The notes beneath the pieces are model-generated. The model was not told the origin of the DNA. It ran no database searches and was given only the letters and a program-made list of their open reading frames with translations. Both the position numbers and the translations under genes were made by a program. A DNA stretch of 42,556 bases from an uncultured Collinsella sp. (GTDB lineage: Bacteria; Actinomycetota; Coriobacteriia; Coriobacteriales; Coriobacteriaceae): assembly GCA_958443615.1 (NCBI GenBank), contig CAUCLI010000011.1:1-42556 (forward strand), written 5' to 3'. Below are positions 31,226 through 39,541 of this stretch, in pieces. The number at the start of each line of letters is the position of its first letter. Within the stretch, counting starts at the first letter, position 1.

Positions 31226-32623
31226 ATGACCCGTCATTTCGGTGAGATGCTGCTCGAGCGCCGTCGTCAGATGGGCGCCTCGATTCAGCAGGTCGCCAAC
31301 GTCATCAAAATCCGCCCGCAGATCATCGAGTATTTCGAGACCGAGAACTTCGCCGCCATGCCGCCGCGCGGATATTCGCAGGGCATCATCTCGAGCTATG
31401 CGCGCTACCTCGGGCTCAATCCCCGTGAGGTCGTCGATGCCTATTTCGATGCCCTTCACGAATACGAGCGCAATGGCACCGGCGGGCGCGTGGGCCGCTT
31501 CCAGGATGCCGCCTCCGACGCCAACCCGCGCAGCTCCAATGCCGCCGGGCGCTACATGATGGTCAATTCCGTGCCTTCGTCTCGCTATGGCCAGCGCCCG
31601 CCACAGGCCGGATACGTGTCCGAGTCCTCATCCGCTCATGAGCCCGTATCCGCTTCGCGCCTTCGGCCGGTCAGCACCGCCGACTCCCGTTGCCGTCCCC
31701 CGCAGGGCGGGTACGACCCCACGTTGCGCTCGCGCACCCGCCGCCCCGACGGCTATTCGGCCTCCGACCCGCGCGATCCTCGCGCTCGCGCTCCTCGTTC
31801 GCAGGACGGGCGCCCCTATCGCGACCCTCGCGGACCGCGTGGCGCCTATCCCGATCAGCGGCCCGTTCGTCGCGCGTCCGGCGGGCAGCCCCCGCGCGGG
31901 GGCGCCGGACGAGGACAGGCTCCTCGCGGTGGGTCTCGTCCACCCCAACAGGGCCCCGATATGAAATTCCTGGCCGTCATGGGTCTTGGATTTTTGATCC
32001 TCATCGCGCTGGTCATGGTGCTGTTGCGCGGTTGCGCCCCCAAGCCCGAAGCTGCCGGCAGCGCATCTTCGACCCCCTCTGCCCAGAAGGCGGATCCCAA
32101 GGACACCTCCGAGGATTCCACCGAGGCCGACGAGGGAACCGACTCGTCTACGGACGAGGGCGGCGATGCAGATGAGCCGTCTTCGTCCGAAGGCAAGACC
32201 GACAAGTCCTCCAAGGACGAAGAGCCCGAGGAGACCGTCGTCAAGGTCAAGCTCAAGGAGAAGGGCACCGTTGCCTGGATCGAGGTCAAGCTCGACGGCA
32301 AGGTGGTCTTGGGCAAACAGGTGGTCGGTCCCTTCGAGCAGGAATTCACCGTCGAGACCCAGATCGACATCACGACGAACACGCCGAGCGCCGTGGCCAT
32401 CTACAAAAACGGGGAGAAGGTCCGCTACGATACGAAGGTGTCTGGTGTCGGCAAAGTCTCGATCCTCGCGCCCGAAAAGGATGAAGAGGAGAAAGTCGTC
32501 GACAGCGATGGCGACGGCACGGCTGATATGACCATCGAGGAAGCCGAGGCAGCCGGGGTCGCCATTCCCGAAGATGTCCTGACCGCCGCCGAACAGGGAA
32601 CCGAGGACGGTTCCGAACAGTGA
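31226..32623 (+). CDS. RodZ-like protein: HTH domain, membrane span and extracellular DUF4115-like domain
   Basis: RodZ anchors MreB to the membrane in rod-shaped cells. The 465-residue product has an N-terminal helix-turn-helix of the RodZ type (FGEMLLERRRQMGASIQQVA, MPPRGYSQGIISSYARYLGL), a cytoplasmic linker of ~150 residues rich in Arg, Pro and Gly (DPRDPRARAPRSQDGRP, PPRGGAGRGQAPRGG), one span (about 248-268), a Ser/Asp/Glu-rich stretch and a beta-rich DUF4115-like domain (about 340-410). Charge flips from very basic inside to very acidic outside. GGAGGG precedes the ATG, directly after the ftsK stop. The linker is far longer than in model RodZ proteins. A regulatory role is possible, but the RodZ architecture is clear. 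Confidence 0.85.
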   Translation: MTRHFGEMLLERRRQMGASIQQVANVIKIRPQIIEYFETENFAAMPPRGYSQGIISSYARYLGLNPREVVDAYFDALHEYERNGTGGRVGRFQDAASDANPRSSNAAGRYMMVNSVPSSRYGQRPPQAGYVSESSSAHEPVSASRLRPVSTADSRCRPPQGGYDPTLRSRTRRPDGYSASDPRDPRARAPRSQDGRPYRDPRGPRGAYPDQRPVRRASGGQPPRGGAGRGQAPRGGSRPPQQGPDMKFLAVMGLGFLILIALVMVLLRGCAPKPEAAGSASSTPSAQKADPKDTSEDSTEADEGTDSSTDEGGDADEPSSSEGKTDKSSKDEEPEETVVKVKLKEKGTVAWIEVKLDGKVVLGKQVVGPFEQEFTVETQIDITTNTPSAVAIYKNGEKVRYDTKVSGVGKVSILAPEKDEEEKVVDSDGDGTADMTIEEAEAAGVAIPEDVLTAAEQGTEDGSEQ

Positions 32624-32628
32624 TCGAC

Positions 32629-32645
32629 CGGTCCGTATCGGACCG
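32629..32645 (+). other. Perfect short hairpin between the RodZ-like gene and yajQ
   Basis: CGGTCCG and CGGACCG pair fully around a TAT loop, ending 18 bases before the yajQ start and just before its AAAGGAG site. There is no U-run. It may be an RNA processing or stability signal. Confidence 0.45.
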
Positions 32646-32663
32646 AATTGAAAGGAGCCGACT

Positions 32664-33161
32664 ATGGCAAAAGACTCGAGCTTCGACGTTGTGTCCGAAG
32701 TCAACATGCAGGAGGTCGACAACGCCTATCAGCAGACGGCCCGCGAACTCTCCCAGCGCTATGACCTGAAAGACTCCGGCGCCACGATCGAGCTGTCCAA
32801 GGCGGACAAGCTCTTCACCATCAACGCCCCGGCCGATTTCGTCTCCCGCCAGATCATCGATGTCCTCTCGTCCAAGCTCATCAAGCGCGGCGTCGACATC
32901 AAGACGGTCAAGTGGGACGATCCCCAGGCTGCCAGCGGCGGCACCGTCCGCGTCCTCGGTCATATCGTCGAGGGCATCGACCAGGCCACCGCCAAGAAGA
33001 TCAACAAGGACGTCAAGGATCAGAAGCTCAAGGTCAAGGTGACCATCGAGGCCGACAAGCTTCGCGTCTCCAGCGCCTCCAAGGACGCCCTGCAGCAGGT
33101 CATCGCCTTCCTGCGCGATCAGGATTACGGCCAGCCCCTCCAGTTCACCAACTACCGCTAA
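32664..33161 (+). CDS. yajQ: YajQ family nucleotide-binding protein (UPF0234)
   Basis: YajQ proteins have two RRM-like ferredoxin folds and bind nucleotides; a homologue in Xanthomonas is a cyclic di-GMP effector, and whether that holds here is unknown. The 165-residue product is typical: DSSFDVVSEVNMQEVDNAYQ, ELSQRYDLKDSGATIEL, IKRGVDIKTVKWDDPQAASG and VTIEADKLRVSSASKDALQQ in part. AAAGGAG lies eight bases before ATG. It is followed nine bases later by rimO, so it belongs to the same transcript as ftsK through pgsA, although the hairpin before it could set its level. Confidence 0.93.
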   Translation: MAKDSSFDVVSEVNMQEVDNAYQQTARELSQRYDLKDSGATIELSKADKLFTINAPADFVSRQIIDVLSSKLIKRGVDIKTVKWDDPQAASGGTVRVLGHIVEGIDQATAKKINKDVKDQKLKVKVTIEADKLRVSSASKDALQQVIAFLRDQDYGQPLQFTNYR

Positions 33162-33170
33162 GGAGCGCCC

Positions 33171-34508
33171 ATGGCTCACGGCTCCATTCTCTACATCACC
33201 CTCGGCTGCGCCAAAAACGAAGTGGACACCGACCGCATGCGCGCCCTTCTCAACGGAGCGGGCTATGACGAGGTCTTTTCGGCGGAGGACGCCGACGCGG
33301 TGATCATAAACACCTGCTCGTTCCTCGCCTCCGCCACCTCCGAGAGCATCGAGACCACGCTTGCGCTCGCCGAGGAGATCTCCGAGGGCGTCCGCGGGAC
33401 GCGCATCGTCATGTGCGGTTGCGTCCCTTCGCGCTACGGCTCCGATCTTCCCGACGAGCTGCCCGAGGTGGCGGCGTTCGTCCGCACCGACGAGGAGGAC
33501 GGCATCGTCTCCGTCATGGACGAGGTGCTTGGTGTCGAGCGCGTCGACCCCCCGTTCATTCCGAGCGTCAAGCGCACGGTCGTGAGCGCCGTGGCCTACG
33601 TCAAGATCTCCGATGGATGCGACCGCTACTGCAGCTTCTGCGCGATTCCCTACATCCGCGGCCGCTATCACTCCCGCACCGCCGACAGCATCCTCTCCGA
33701 AGTCCGCGACTTGGTTGCCGGCGGCGTGCGAGAGATCGTCCTCATCGGCCAGGACACGGGGATCTGGGGCACCGACTTCAAGGGTGGGGTCGAGGGTCCC
33801 TCCAACTTGGCGCAGCTTATGGTCGCCGTCGCCGAGGCGGTCCGTCCCGCGCACGTCTGGATCCGCGTGCTCTACCTGCAGCCGGAAGGCATGACCGACG
33901 AGCTCATCGCCGCCATCCGCGACACGCCCGAGGTCCTGCCCTATATCGACATCCCCGTGCAGCACTGCAACGCCCGGGTCCTCAAGGCGATGCACCGCTC
34001 CGGCTCCGCCGAGCAGCTCTCCGACCTCTTCGCGAAGCTGCGCTCGGAGATCCCCGAGATGGTCATCCGCACCACCAGCCTCGTCGGCTTCCCCGGCGAG
34101 ACCGATGAGGAGGCGGCCGAGATGCTCGCGTTCATGGATCGCGAGGGATTCGATTACACGAGTGTGTTCCCGTATTCCCAGGAGGAGGGGACCTTCGCCG
34201 CCAAGATGGACGATCAGGTCGATGAGGACGTGAAGCTCGAGCGCACCCAGGCCGCCATGGACTTGGCCGAATCGCTCGGTTTCGCCGCCACGGCCGCCCA
34301 TGTCGGCGAGGTCGCCGAGGTCATCGTCGACGGGATAGAGGAGACCGACGAGGGATCCGAGCTCATCGGTCATGCCTGGTTCCAGGCTCCCGATTCCGAC
34401 GGCGCCGTCCACCTCGAGGTGACAGACGCCGCCGTGGGAGACATCTTGCAGGTCAAATTCACCGACAGCTTCTGCTATGAGCTCGTCGGCGAGGTCGTTG
34501 AGGAGTAA
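33171..34508 (+). CDS. rimO: Ribosomal protein S12 methylthiotransferase RimO
   Basis: RimO adds a methylthio group to an aspartate of ribosomal protein S12. The 445-residue product has the three UPF0004 cluster cysteines (ITLGCAKNEVDTD, INTCSF, VMCGCVPSR), the radical SAM motif CDRYCSFC (Cys 150, 154, 157) with AIPYIRGRYHSR, and a C-terminal TRAM domain. ITLGCAKNEVD and the RGRYHSR form separate it from MiaB, which is encoded at 41046 with its own signature. ATG 33171 follows AAGGAG. It overlaps no neighbour and precedes pgsA by four bases. Confidence 0.96.
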   Translation: MAHGSILYITLGCAKNEVDTDRMRALLNGAGYDEVFSAEDADAVIINTCSFLASATSESIETTLALAEEISEGVRGTRIVMCGCVPSRYGSDLPDELPEVAAFVRTDEEDGIVSVMDEVLGVERVDPPFIPSVKRTVVSAVAYVKISDGCDRYCSFCAIPYIRGRYHSRTADSILSEVRDLVAGGVREIVLIGQDTGIWGTDFKGGVEGPSNLAQLMVAVAEAVRPAHVWIRVLYLQPEGMTDELIAAIRDTPEVLPYIDIPVQHCNARVLKAMHRSGSAEQLSDLFAKLRSEIPEMVIRTTSLVGFPGETDEEAAEMLAFMDREGFDYTSVFPYSQEEGTFAAKMDDQVDEDVKLERTQAAMDLAESLGFAATAAHVGEVAEVIVDGIEETDEGSELIGHAWFQAPDSDGAVHLEVTDAAVGDILQVKFTDSFCYELVGEVVEE

Positions 34509-34512
34509 AAGC

Positions 34513-35166
34513 ATGGCAGTCAACGCCAAGGGCGAGGAGATCACGAGCATCTGGACGCCCGCCAACATCATCACCTGCGTGCGAATCGTCTTCATCCCGA
34601 TTTTCATGATCGCGAGTGAGCTGTCTTTCGCGGTCGCTCCCAAAGGTGGCACCGTCGCCGGTCTTGCTGCCGGAACCTGGGCGTTGCTCGCGTTCGTGCT
34701 CTATGTCGTGCTGAGCGCTACCGACAAGATCGACGGCGATCTTGCCCGCAAGCGCGGCGAGGTGACCGATTTCGGCAAGTTTCTCGACCCGATCGCCGAC
34801 AAGCTGCTGGTTTTCTCGGCGCTTCTGATCTTGCTCGAGCACGGTCTCGTCAACGTCTGGTTCGTGTTCATCATCTTGCTCCGCGAGTTCCTCGTGAGCG
34901 CACTTCGCATGGTGGCGAGCGCAAACGGCGAGGTCATCGCTGCCGACAAGCTCGGCAAGGCCAAGACCGCCGTCACGATGGTGTCGCTGTGCGCCTATTT
35001 GCTCGGCATCGCTGTGAATCTCAACGTCGCCGGTGTCGAGGTGTCTCAGGCTGGCGTGCTCATCGAGTGCGTTGCATGGGCGACGATGGTTGCAGCGGTC
35101 GTGCTCACGGTCGTCTCGGGCGCGCAGTACTTTTGGAACGCGCGCCACGTCATCTTCCGCGTATAG
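34513..35166 (+). CDS. pgsA: CDP-diacylglycerol-glycerol-3-phosphate 3-phosphatidyltransferase
   Basis: PgsA makes phosphatidylglycerol phosphate, the committed step to phosphatidylglycerol. The 217-residue membrane protein begins WTPANIITCVRIVFIPIFM, and carries the CDP-alcohol phosphotransferase motif as KIDGDLARKRGEVTDFGKFL then DPIADK, with all the conserved Asp residues. It has about five further spans. ATG 34513 follows GAGGAGT in the end of rimO. In a number of Gram-positive genomes pgsA lies just before cinA-recA, as here. The family has several alcohol substrates; this subgroup is the glycerol-phosphate type by sequence style and context. Confidence 0.92.
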   Translation: MAVNAKGEEITSIWTPANIITCVRIVFIPIFMIASELSFAVAPKGGTVAGLAAGTWALLAFVLYVVLSATDKIDGDLARKRGEVTDFGKFLDPIADKLLVFSALLILLEHGLVNVWFVFIILLREFLVSALRMVASANGEVIAADKLGKAKTAVTMVSLCAYLLGIAVNLNVAGVEVSQAGVLIECVAWATMVAAVVLTVVSGAQYFWNARHVIFRV

Positions 35167-35180
35167 CATCTTCATGTCCA

Positions 35181-35244
35181 GCCCCAGTTTGAGTCGTGTG
35201 AGTGATCCCGTTTATCGCCTCATTCGACTCGCTGGGGCTTCTTT
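35181..35244 (+). terminator. Terminator-like structure after pgsA
   Basis: GCCCCAG (35181-35187) pairs with CTGGGGC (35232-35238) and GAGTCG (35191-35196) with CGACTC (35225-35230), separated by TTT against G, with a 28-base loop. TTCTTT follows. The long loop makes it weaker than the glyS terminator, and it sits in front of the pncC start, so an attenuator role is also possible. Confidence 0.6.
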
Positions 35245-35267
35245 CGGCCGAAAGCGGGGAGTGTGGA

Positions 35268-35786
35268 ATGAATATCAATGATGTGTATGGGGATTGCGAG
35301 AGGCTCTCTGCGGACATCGTCCGCATTGCGTCGCAGCGTGGGCTTACCGTGAGCACGGCCGAATCCTGTACCGCCGGTATGGTGGCCTCCCTCATCGGCG
35401 ATGTCCCTGGTGCGAGCACGGTTCTTCTCGGCGGTGCCGTCACCTATTGCGATGCGATCAAACATCGCGTTCTCGGCGTCCCGTCATCTACGCTCCGGGA
35501 ATGCACCGCCGTGAGCGCTCAGACCGCGCGTGCCATGGCGCGGGGGAGCCGAGGGCTGTTCGGGTCGGATATCGCCGTAAGTGTCACGGGCTACGCCGGT
35601 CCGGGCGGCGGGACCGATGACGACCCGGTCGGTACGGTCTACATCGGGCTTGACTCGGAATCCGGATCAACGGTCGAGAGGTTCACGTTCGAGGGGGGCC
35701 GTTCGGCCGTTCGCTTGCAATCGGCCTGCGCCGCACTTCGCCTCATTGCCGATGAATTGGGAGATGATGGGGCTTTGAAGGGGTAA
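35268..35786 (+). CDS. pncC: CinA C-terminal domain protein (nicotinamide-nucleotide amidase)
   Basis: Stand-alone CinA C-terminal domains deamidate nicotinamide mononucleotide back to nicotinate mononucleotide, the NadD substrate. The 172-residue product has the domain signatures VSTAESCTAGMVASLIGDVPG, GGAVTYCDAIKHRVLGV in parts, SVTGYAGPGGGTDDDPVGTV and a final helix. The N-terminal molybdopterin-like half of full CinA is missing, which is common. ATG 35268 is preceded by GGGGAGTGTGG. An in-frame upstream start would be inside the terminator-like hairpin. It sits before recA, as cinA does in streptococci, where they are linked to competence; no competence genes are seen here. Confidence 0.93.
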   Translation: MNINDVYGDCERLSADIVRIASQRGLTVSTAESCTAGMVASLIGDVPGASTVLLGGAVTYCDAIKHRVLGVPSSTLRECTAVSAQTARAMARGSRGLFGSDIAVSVTGYAGPGGGTDDDPVGTVYIGLDSESGSTVERFTFEGGRSAVRLQSACAALRLIADELGDDGALKG

Positions 35787-35851
35787 TTCCCCTCTCCCGG
35801 GTTTCGTTCATGGTGGCGCGCGTCGTTCACCTGCAGCGTTCAGATTCTTCG

Positions 35852-35874
35852 GGACAGAATCCCTATTCTGGTCC
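35852..35874 (+). other. Hairpin between pncC and recA
   Basis: GGACAGAAT (35852-35860) pairs with ATTCTGGTCC (35865-35874) with one bulged G around a CCCT loop. No U-run follows, so terminator function is doubtful. Confidence 0.4.
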
Positions 35875-35927
35875 GAGGCGTTTGGCCGAAATGGGGAAGA
35901 GGCGATTTAGTATTTCCCTGAGGTCGC

Positions 35928-35956
35928 TTGACCACGAACACCCGTTCGTATACTAT
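35928..35956 (+). promoter_or_regulatory. recA: recA promoter
   Basis: TTGACC (35928-35933), a 17-base spacer and TACTAT (35951-35956). An SOS box fills the spacer. TATACT two bases earlier is an alternative -10 at a shorter spacing. The leader is about 20 bases. Confidence 0.75.
35935..35948. promoter_or_regulatory. LexA (SOS) box in the recA promoter
   Basis: CGAACACCCGTTCG has the form CGAAC-N4-GTTCG of the Gram-positive SOS box. It lies between the -35 and -10 boxes, the position expected for repression of recA by LexA and induction on DNA damage. lexA itself is not in this window. Confidence 0.85.
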
Positions 35957-35981
35957 CGTCTCGTCAAACCAAGGAGGAGCA

Positions 35982-37082
35982 ATGGCCAAAAATTCCGGTC
36001 CCGCGCGCGTCATCCATGAGCGCACGACGGGTGAAGAGCGCGAGAAGATGATCGAGGCCACCAAGGCCGATATCGTCAAGAAATTCGGCGACGGTGCGAT
36101 CATGCGCTATGGCGACGGCGGCCCCGAACTCGAGGTCGAGGCTATTCCCACCGGGTCCATCGCCCTGGACGCCGCCCTCGGCATCGGCGGCGTTCCGCGT
36201 GGGCGAATCATCGAGATTTACGGCCCCGAGTCCTCCGGCAAGACCACGCTGTCTCTGGAAATTCTCGCCGAGGCGCAGGCCATGGGTGGCGTCGCGGCGT
36301 TTATCGATGCCGAGCACGCCTTGGATCCCACCTATGCCGCTCGCATTGGCGTCGATATCGATGAAGTGCTCATATCGCAGCCCGATACCGGCGAGCAGGC
36401 GCTTGAGATCTGCGACATGCTCGTTCGCTCCGGCGCCATCGACGTGATCGTTATCGACTCCGTCGCCGCCCTCGTGCCTCGCGCCGAGATCGAGGGGGAG
36501 ATCGGTGAGACCACGGTCGGCTTGCAGGCCCGCCTCATGAGCCAGGCGCTTCGCAAGCTCGCCGGCTCCCTTGCCAAATCGAATACCACCTGCATCTTCA
36601 TCAATCAGCTGCGCGAGAAGATCGGTGTCATGTTCGGAAATCCTGAAACCACGACAGGTGGCCGCGCGCTTAAGTTCTTCTCATCCGTCCGAATCGATAT
36701 CCGTCGCATCGACAGCATCAAGATCAAGGATGAGATCGTCGGCAACCGCGTTCGCGCCAAAGTCGTGAAGAACAAGGTCGCAGCACCGTTCAGGACGGCG
36801 GAATTCGACATCATGTATGGAACGGGCATTTCCAAGGAGGGGTCGGTTCTCGACATGGCCGTCGAATACGGCATCGCCACTAAATCCGGAGCCTGGTACA
36901 CCTATGAAGGGGAGCGCCTCGGTCAGGGTCGCGAAGCCGCGAAGGACACGCTCAAGAAGAACCCCGATCTTCTCGCCGAGCTCGATCATAGGGTTCGCGT
37001 CGCCTGCGGTCTCGAATTTGAGGATGAGCCCGTCGGAACCATCGTCGAAGACGCCGATGTCGCTTCCGCTCTCAAGGCATAA
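35982..37082 (+). CDS. recA: Recombinase A
   Basis: RecA forms the filament for homologous recombination and stimulates LexA self-cleavage. The 366-residue product has Walker A GPESSGKTT (81-89), VIDSVAALVPRAEIEGE, the L2/L1 loop regions ARLMSQALRKL, INQLREKIGVMFGNPETTTGG in parts and the KVVKNKVAAPFRTAEF segment. Length is within the family range and no intein is present. ATG 35982 follows AAGGAGGAG. The gene has its own SOS-controlled promoter, and a hairpin lies between it and recX. Confidence 0.98.
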   Translation: MAKNSGPARVIHERTTGEEREKMIEATKADIVKKFGDGAIMRYGDGGPELEVEAIPTGSIALDAALGIGGVPRGRIIEIYGPESSGKTTLSLEILAEAQAMGGVAAFIDAEHALDPTYAARIGVDIDEVLISQPDTGEQALEICDMLVRSGAIDVIVIDSVAALVPRAEIEGEIGETTVGLQARLMSQALRKLAGSLAKSNTTCIFINQLREKIGVMFGNPETTTGGRALKFFSSVRIDIRRIDSIKIKDEIVGNRVRAKVVKNKVAAPFRTAEFDIMYGTGISKEGSVLDMAVEYGIATKSGAWYTYEGERLGQGREAAKDTLKKNPDLLAELDHRVRVACGLEFEDEPVGTIVEDADVASALKA

Positions 37083-37118
37083 CGTAAAAGCAGCCGCATG
37101 TCATTGTTGATGACTGAC

Positions 37119-37163
37119 CTCGAGGTGCGTCTTCCCAATCGGAAGCCCACCTCGAGTTTCTCT
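37119..37163 (+). terminator. Terminator or attenuator hairpin between recA and recX
   Basis: CTCGAGGTG (37119-37127) pairs perfectly with CACCTCGAG (37148-37156), and CTTCC (37131-37135) with GGAAG (37141-37145), with a small internal loop and a five-base CAATC loop. TTTCTCT follows. It ends 16 bases before the preferred recX start. By comparison with recA-recX in Escherichia coli, where partial readthrough of a terminator sets low RecX levels, this is a likely attenuator. Confidence 0.78.
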
Positions 37164-37178
37164 ACAGGGAAAAAACCG

Positions 37179-37766
37179 ATGGCAGAGGTATCTTGCATCA
37201 TGGAGAACGGGCGTTCCCGCGAGATCGTCGTTCCCGTCCGCGTCGCCAAACAGCTCATGCAAGACCTCATCCCCCTTCCGCTGGATGAGGAGGATGCCTT
37301 CGACGCTATACACGCCGTCGAAGCCAGGTGTTGCTTCACGCTGCTCGTGGAAATGCTCAACCGTCGTGATTATGCGACGGGGGAGGCGCGCTCCAAGCTC
37401 GTATCGTACGGTTTTCGCGATATTGAGATCGACCAGGCGATTGCAAGGGCGCTCGACGCCAGATTTCTCGATGATGCCCGCTTCGCCTCGCAGTTCATCG
37501 ATGAGCGAAAGCGCCGCGGTTGGGGTCGTTGGAGGATCGAGGCCGAACTGACTCGTCGCGGTGTCGACCCCTCCGATCTATCCGGATATCCAGATGAGTT
37601 CTTTTCCGATGATGACGATTTTGAGCGCGCGCAGGATACCCTACGACGCAAATCGATCCCGGATACCAAGGCGTACGAGAAGCTCGTCAGGCACCTCATG
37701 GCCAAGGGATTTCCTTATAACGTCGCTTCCGCGGCGGTCAAAGCGCGCTTGTCGTCTGAAGACTGA
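37179..37766 (+). CDS. recX: RecA regulator RecX
   Basis: RecX binds RecA filaments and limits their growth. The 195-residue product has the three-helix RecX repeats: LLVEMLNRRDYATGEARSKL, FLDDARFASQFIDERKRRGWG in parts, RIEAELTRRGVD, and the final LVRHLMAKGFPYNVASAAVKA. The start is uncertain. The frame is open to ATG 37098, but that would encode the recA-recX hairpin and has no ribosome binding site; ATG 37179 has AGGGA eight bases before it, and is preferred. recX directly after recA is the normal order; it ends just before a good promoter for rny. Confidence 0.9.
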   Translation: MAEVSCIMENGRSREIVVPVRVAKQLMQDLIPLPLDEEDAFDAIHAVEARCCFTLLVEMLNRRDYATGEARSKLVSYGFRDIEIDQAIARALDARFLDDARFASQFIDERKRRGWGRWRIEAELTRRGVDPSDLSGYPDEFFSDDDDFERAQDTLRRKSIPDTKAYEKLVRHLMAKGFPYNVASAAVKARLSSED

Positions 37767-37774
37767 TTGGACTT

Positions 37775-37803
37775 TTGACAAATCCCCTGCTTCCTCGTAG
37801 GAT
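37775..37803 (+). promoter_or_regulatory. rny: Promoter for rny
   Basis: TTGACA (37775-37780, perfect consensus), a 17-base spacer, then TAGGAT (37798-37803). The predicted leader is about 165 bases and contains a small CTCATC/GATGAG hairpin (37827-37844). Confidence 0.7.
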
Positions 37804-37973
37804 GGAACAGTCATTTGTTTGTATGCGCTCATCCTAGGTGATGAGATTGACGATATTTCTATCGGCCCGATTTCTTAGCCCCTCTGGTGGACCATATTCG
37901 GCAAATGTCCTGTGCCTCCCGTTTCGCGGTGGGTGCAGTTTCCATGCATCTTTACCATTTAAAGGAGTCCATC

Positions 37974-39533
37974 ATGCCAATTGAGCTCGTTCTCGTCGGC
38001 ATCGCGTGCCTGGCAATCGGCGCCTTCGCAGCCGTCTTCGCCATGCGCAACGCCAAGTCCGGCAGCATCCGCGAGGCTGAATCCAAGATCACCGCCGCCC
38101 ATACAGAAGCCGAGCAGGTCGTCGCAGACGCCAAGCGCGCCGCCGAGACGCTCAAGAAGGAGGCGCTCCTCGAGGCCAAGGAGGAGATAATCCAGAGCAA
38201 GCAGGCTGCCGAAGCGGAGGAGGCGCAGCGCAAAAAGGAGATCCGCGCCCTTGAGAATCGCGTCATGCAGCGCGAGGAGTCCCTCGATCGCCGCAACGAG
38301 GCTCTCGACAAGCGCGAGCATCAGCTCTCCAGCCAGCAGGGTCAGATCGACAAGCGTTCTCGCGAGCTCGAGGAGCTCTATGCGCGCCAGACTGACGAGC
38401 TCGAGCGCATCTCCGAGCTCACGCGGGAGGACGCTCATACCGAGCTTCTCGACAAGGTCCGCGGTGAGGTGACCCATGAGGCTGCCACGATCATTCGCGA
38501 GTCCGAGCAGAAGGTCAAGGCCGAGTGCCATAAGACCGCTCAGGAGATCATCTCCCTCGCCATCCAGCGCTGTGCCTCCGATCACACCGCCGAGGTCACG
38601 GTCACTTCCGTTCACATCCCCTCTGACGACCTGAAGGGCCGCATCATCGGTCGCGAGGGCCGCAACATCCGCACGTTCGAGCAGGTCTCCGGTGTCAATC
38701 TCGTCATCGACGACACTCCTGAGACGGTCGTCCTCTCCAGCTTCGACCCGGTCCGTCGTGAGACCGCCCGCGTCGCCCTCGAGAACCTGATCGCCGATGG
38801 ACGAATCCACCCCGCTCGCATCGAGGAGATGTATCAGAAGGCCGCAGACCTGGTTCAGCAGCGCGTTCGCGAGGCCGGCGAGCAGGCGGCATTCGATATG
38901 GGCATCCATGACCTGCATCCCGAGATCGTCAAGACGCTCGGCGCCCTTCGCTATCGCACCTCCTTCGGCCAGAATGTCCTGCGCCACTCTCTCGAGGTCG
39001 CCGACCTGTGCGCCATCATGGCCGCTGAGCTCGGCATCGACGTCGTGACCGCCAAGCGCGCCGGTCTTCTCCATGACCTCGGCAAGGCCATCGATCATGA
39101 GGTCGAGGGTCCCCATGCCGTCATCGGAGCCGAGCTCGCCCGCCGCTATGGCGAGAAGCCCGCTATCGTCCACGCCATCGAGGCCCATCATGGCGATACC
39201 GATCCCAACACCGTCCTCGATGTTCTCGTCCAGGCCGGCGATGCCATTTCCGCCTCTCGTCCCGGTGCCCGTCGCGAATCCGCGGAGAACTACATCAAGC
39301 GTCTTGAGAAGCTTGAGGAGATCGCCAACTCCCACGAGGGCGTTGAGCGCACCTATGCCATGCAGGCCGGCCGCGAGGTCCATGTCATGGTCCAGCCCGA
39401 CAAGGTCTCCGATGCCGAGTCCACGGTTCTCGCGCACGATATCGCGCAGCAGATCGAGGAGGAGATGGAGTACCCCGGTCAGGTTCGCGTGGTCGTCATC
39501 CGCGAGAGCCGCGCGGTCGATATCGCAAAGTAG
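37974..39533 (+). CDS. rny: Ribonuclease Y
   Basis: RNase Y is a membrane-anchored endonuclease that starts mRNA decay. The 519-residue product has an N-terminal span (about residues 3-22), a long charged coiled coil to about 190, the KH domain with GRIIGREGRNIRTFE, and the HD domain with HSLEVADLCAIMA and AGLLHDLGKAIDHEVEG, so the metal ligands are intact. ATG 37974 follows AAAGGAG and matches the family N-terminus; the open frame upstream is not coding. It has its own promoter and a long leader, which allows control by its own cleavage (inference). In other genomes rny is followed by ymdB or spoVS; here a GHKL ATPase gene intervenes. Confidence 0.97.
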   Translation: MPIELVLVGIACLAIGAFAAVFAMRNAKSGSIREAESKITAAHTEAEQVVADAKRAAETLKKEALLEAKEEIIQSKQAAEAEEAQRKKEIRALENRVMQREESLDRRNEALDKREHQLSSQQGQIDKRSRELEELYARQTDELERISELTREDAHTELLDKVRGEVTHEAATIIRESEQKVKAECHKTAQEIISLAIQRCASDHTAEVTVTSVHIPSDDLKGRIIGREGRNIRTFEQVSGVNLVIDDTPETVVLSSFDPVRRETARVALENLIADGRIHPARIEEMYQKAADLVQQRVREAGEQAAFDMGIHDLHPEIVKTLGALRYRTSFGQNVLRHSLEVADLCAIMAAELGIDVVTAKRAGLLHDLGKAIDHEVEGPHAVIGAELARRYGEKPAIVHAIEAHHGDTDPNTVLDVLVQAGDAISASRPGARRESAENYIKRLEKLEEIANSHEGVERTYAMQAGREVHVMVQPDKVSDAESTVLAHDIAQQIEEEMEYPGQVRVVVIRESRAVDIAK

Positions 39534-39541
39534 CGTGAGCA

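Noticed and set aside
32370..34652. A 760-codon minus-strand open frame opposite yajQ and rimO
   Set aside because: Same antisense artefact, with no start site or family signature.
37098..37178. Earlier recX start at ATG 37098 or 37110
   Set aside because: No ribosome binding site, and the region forms the strong recA-recX hairpin. Kept as a lesser possibility.
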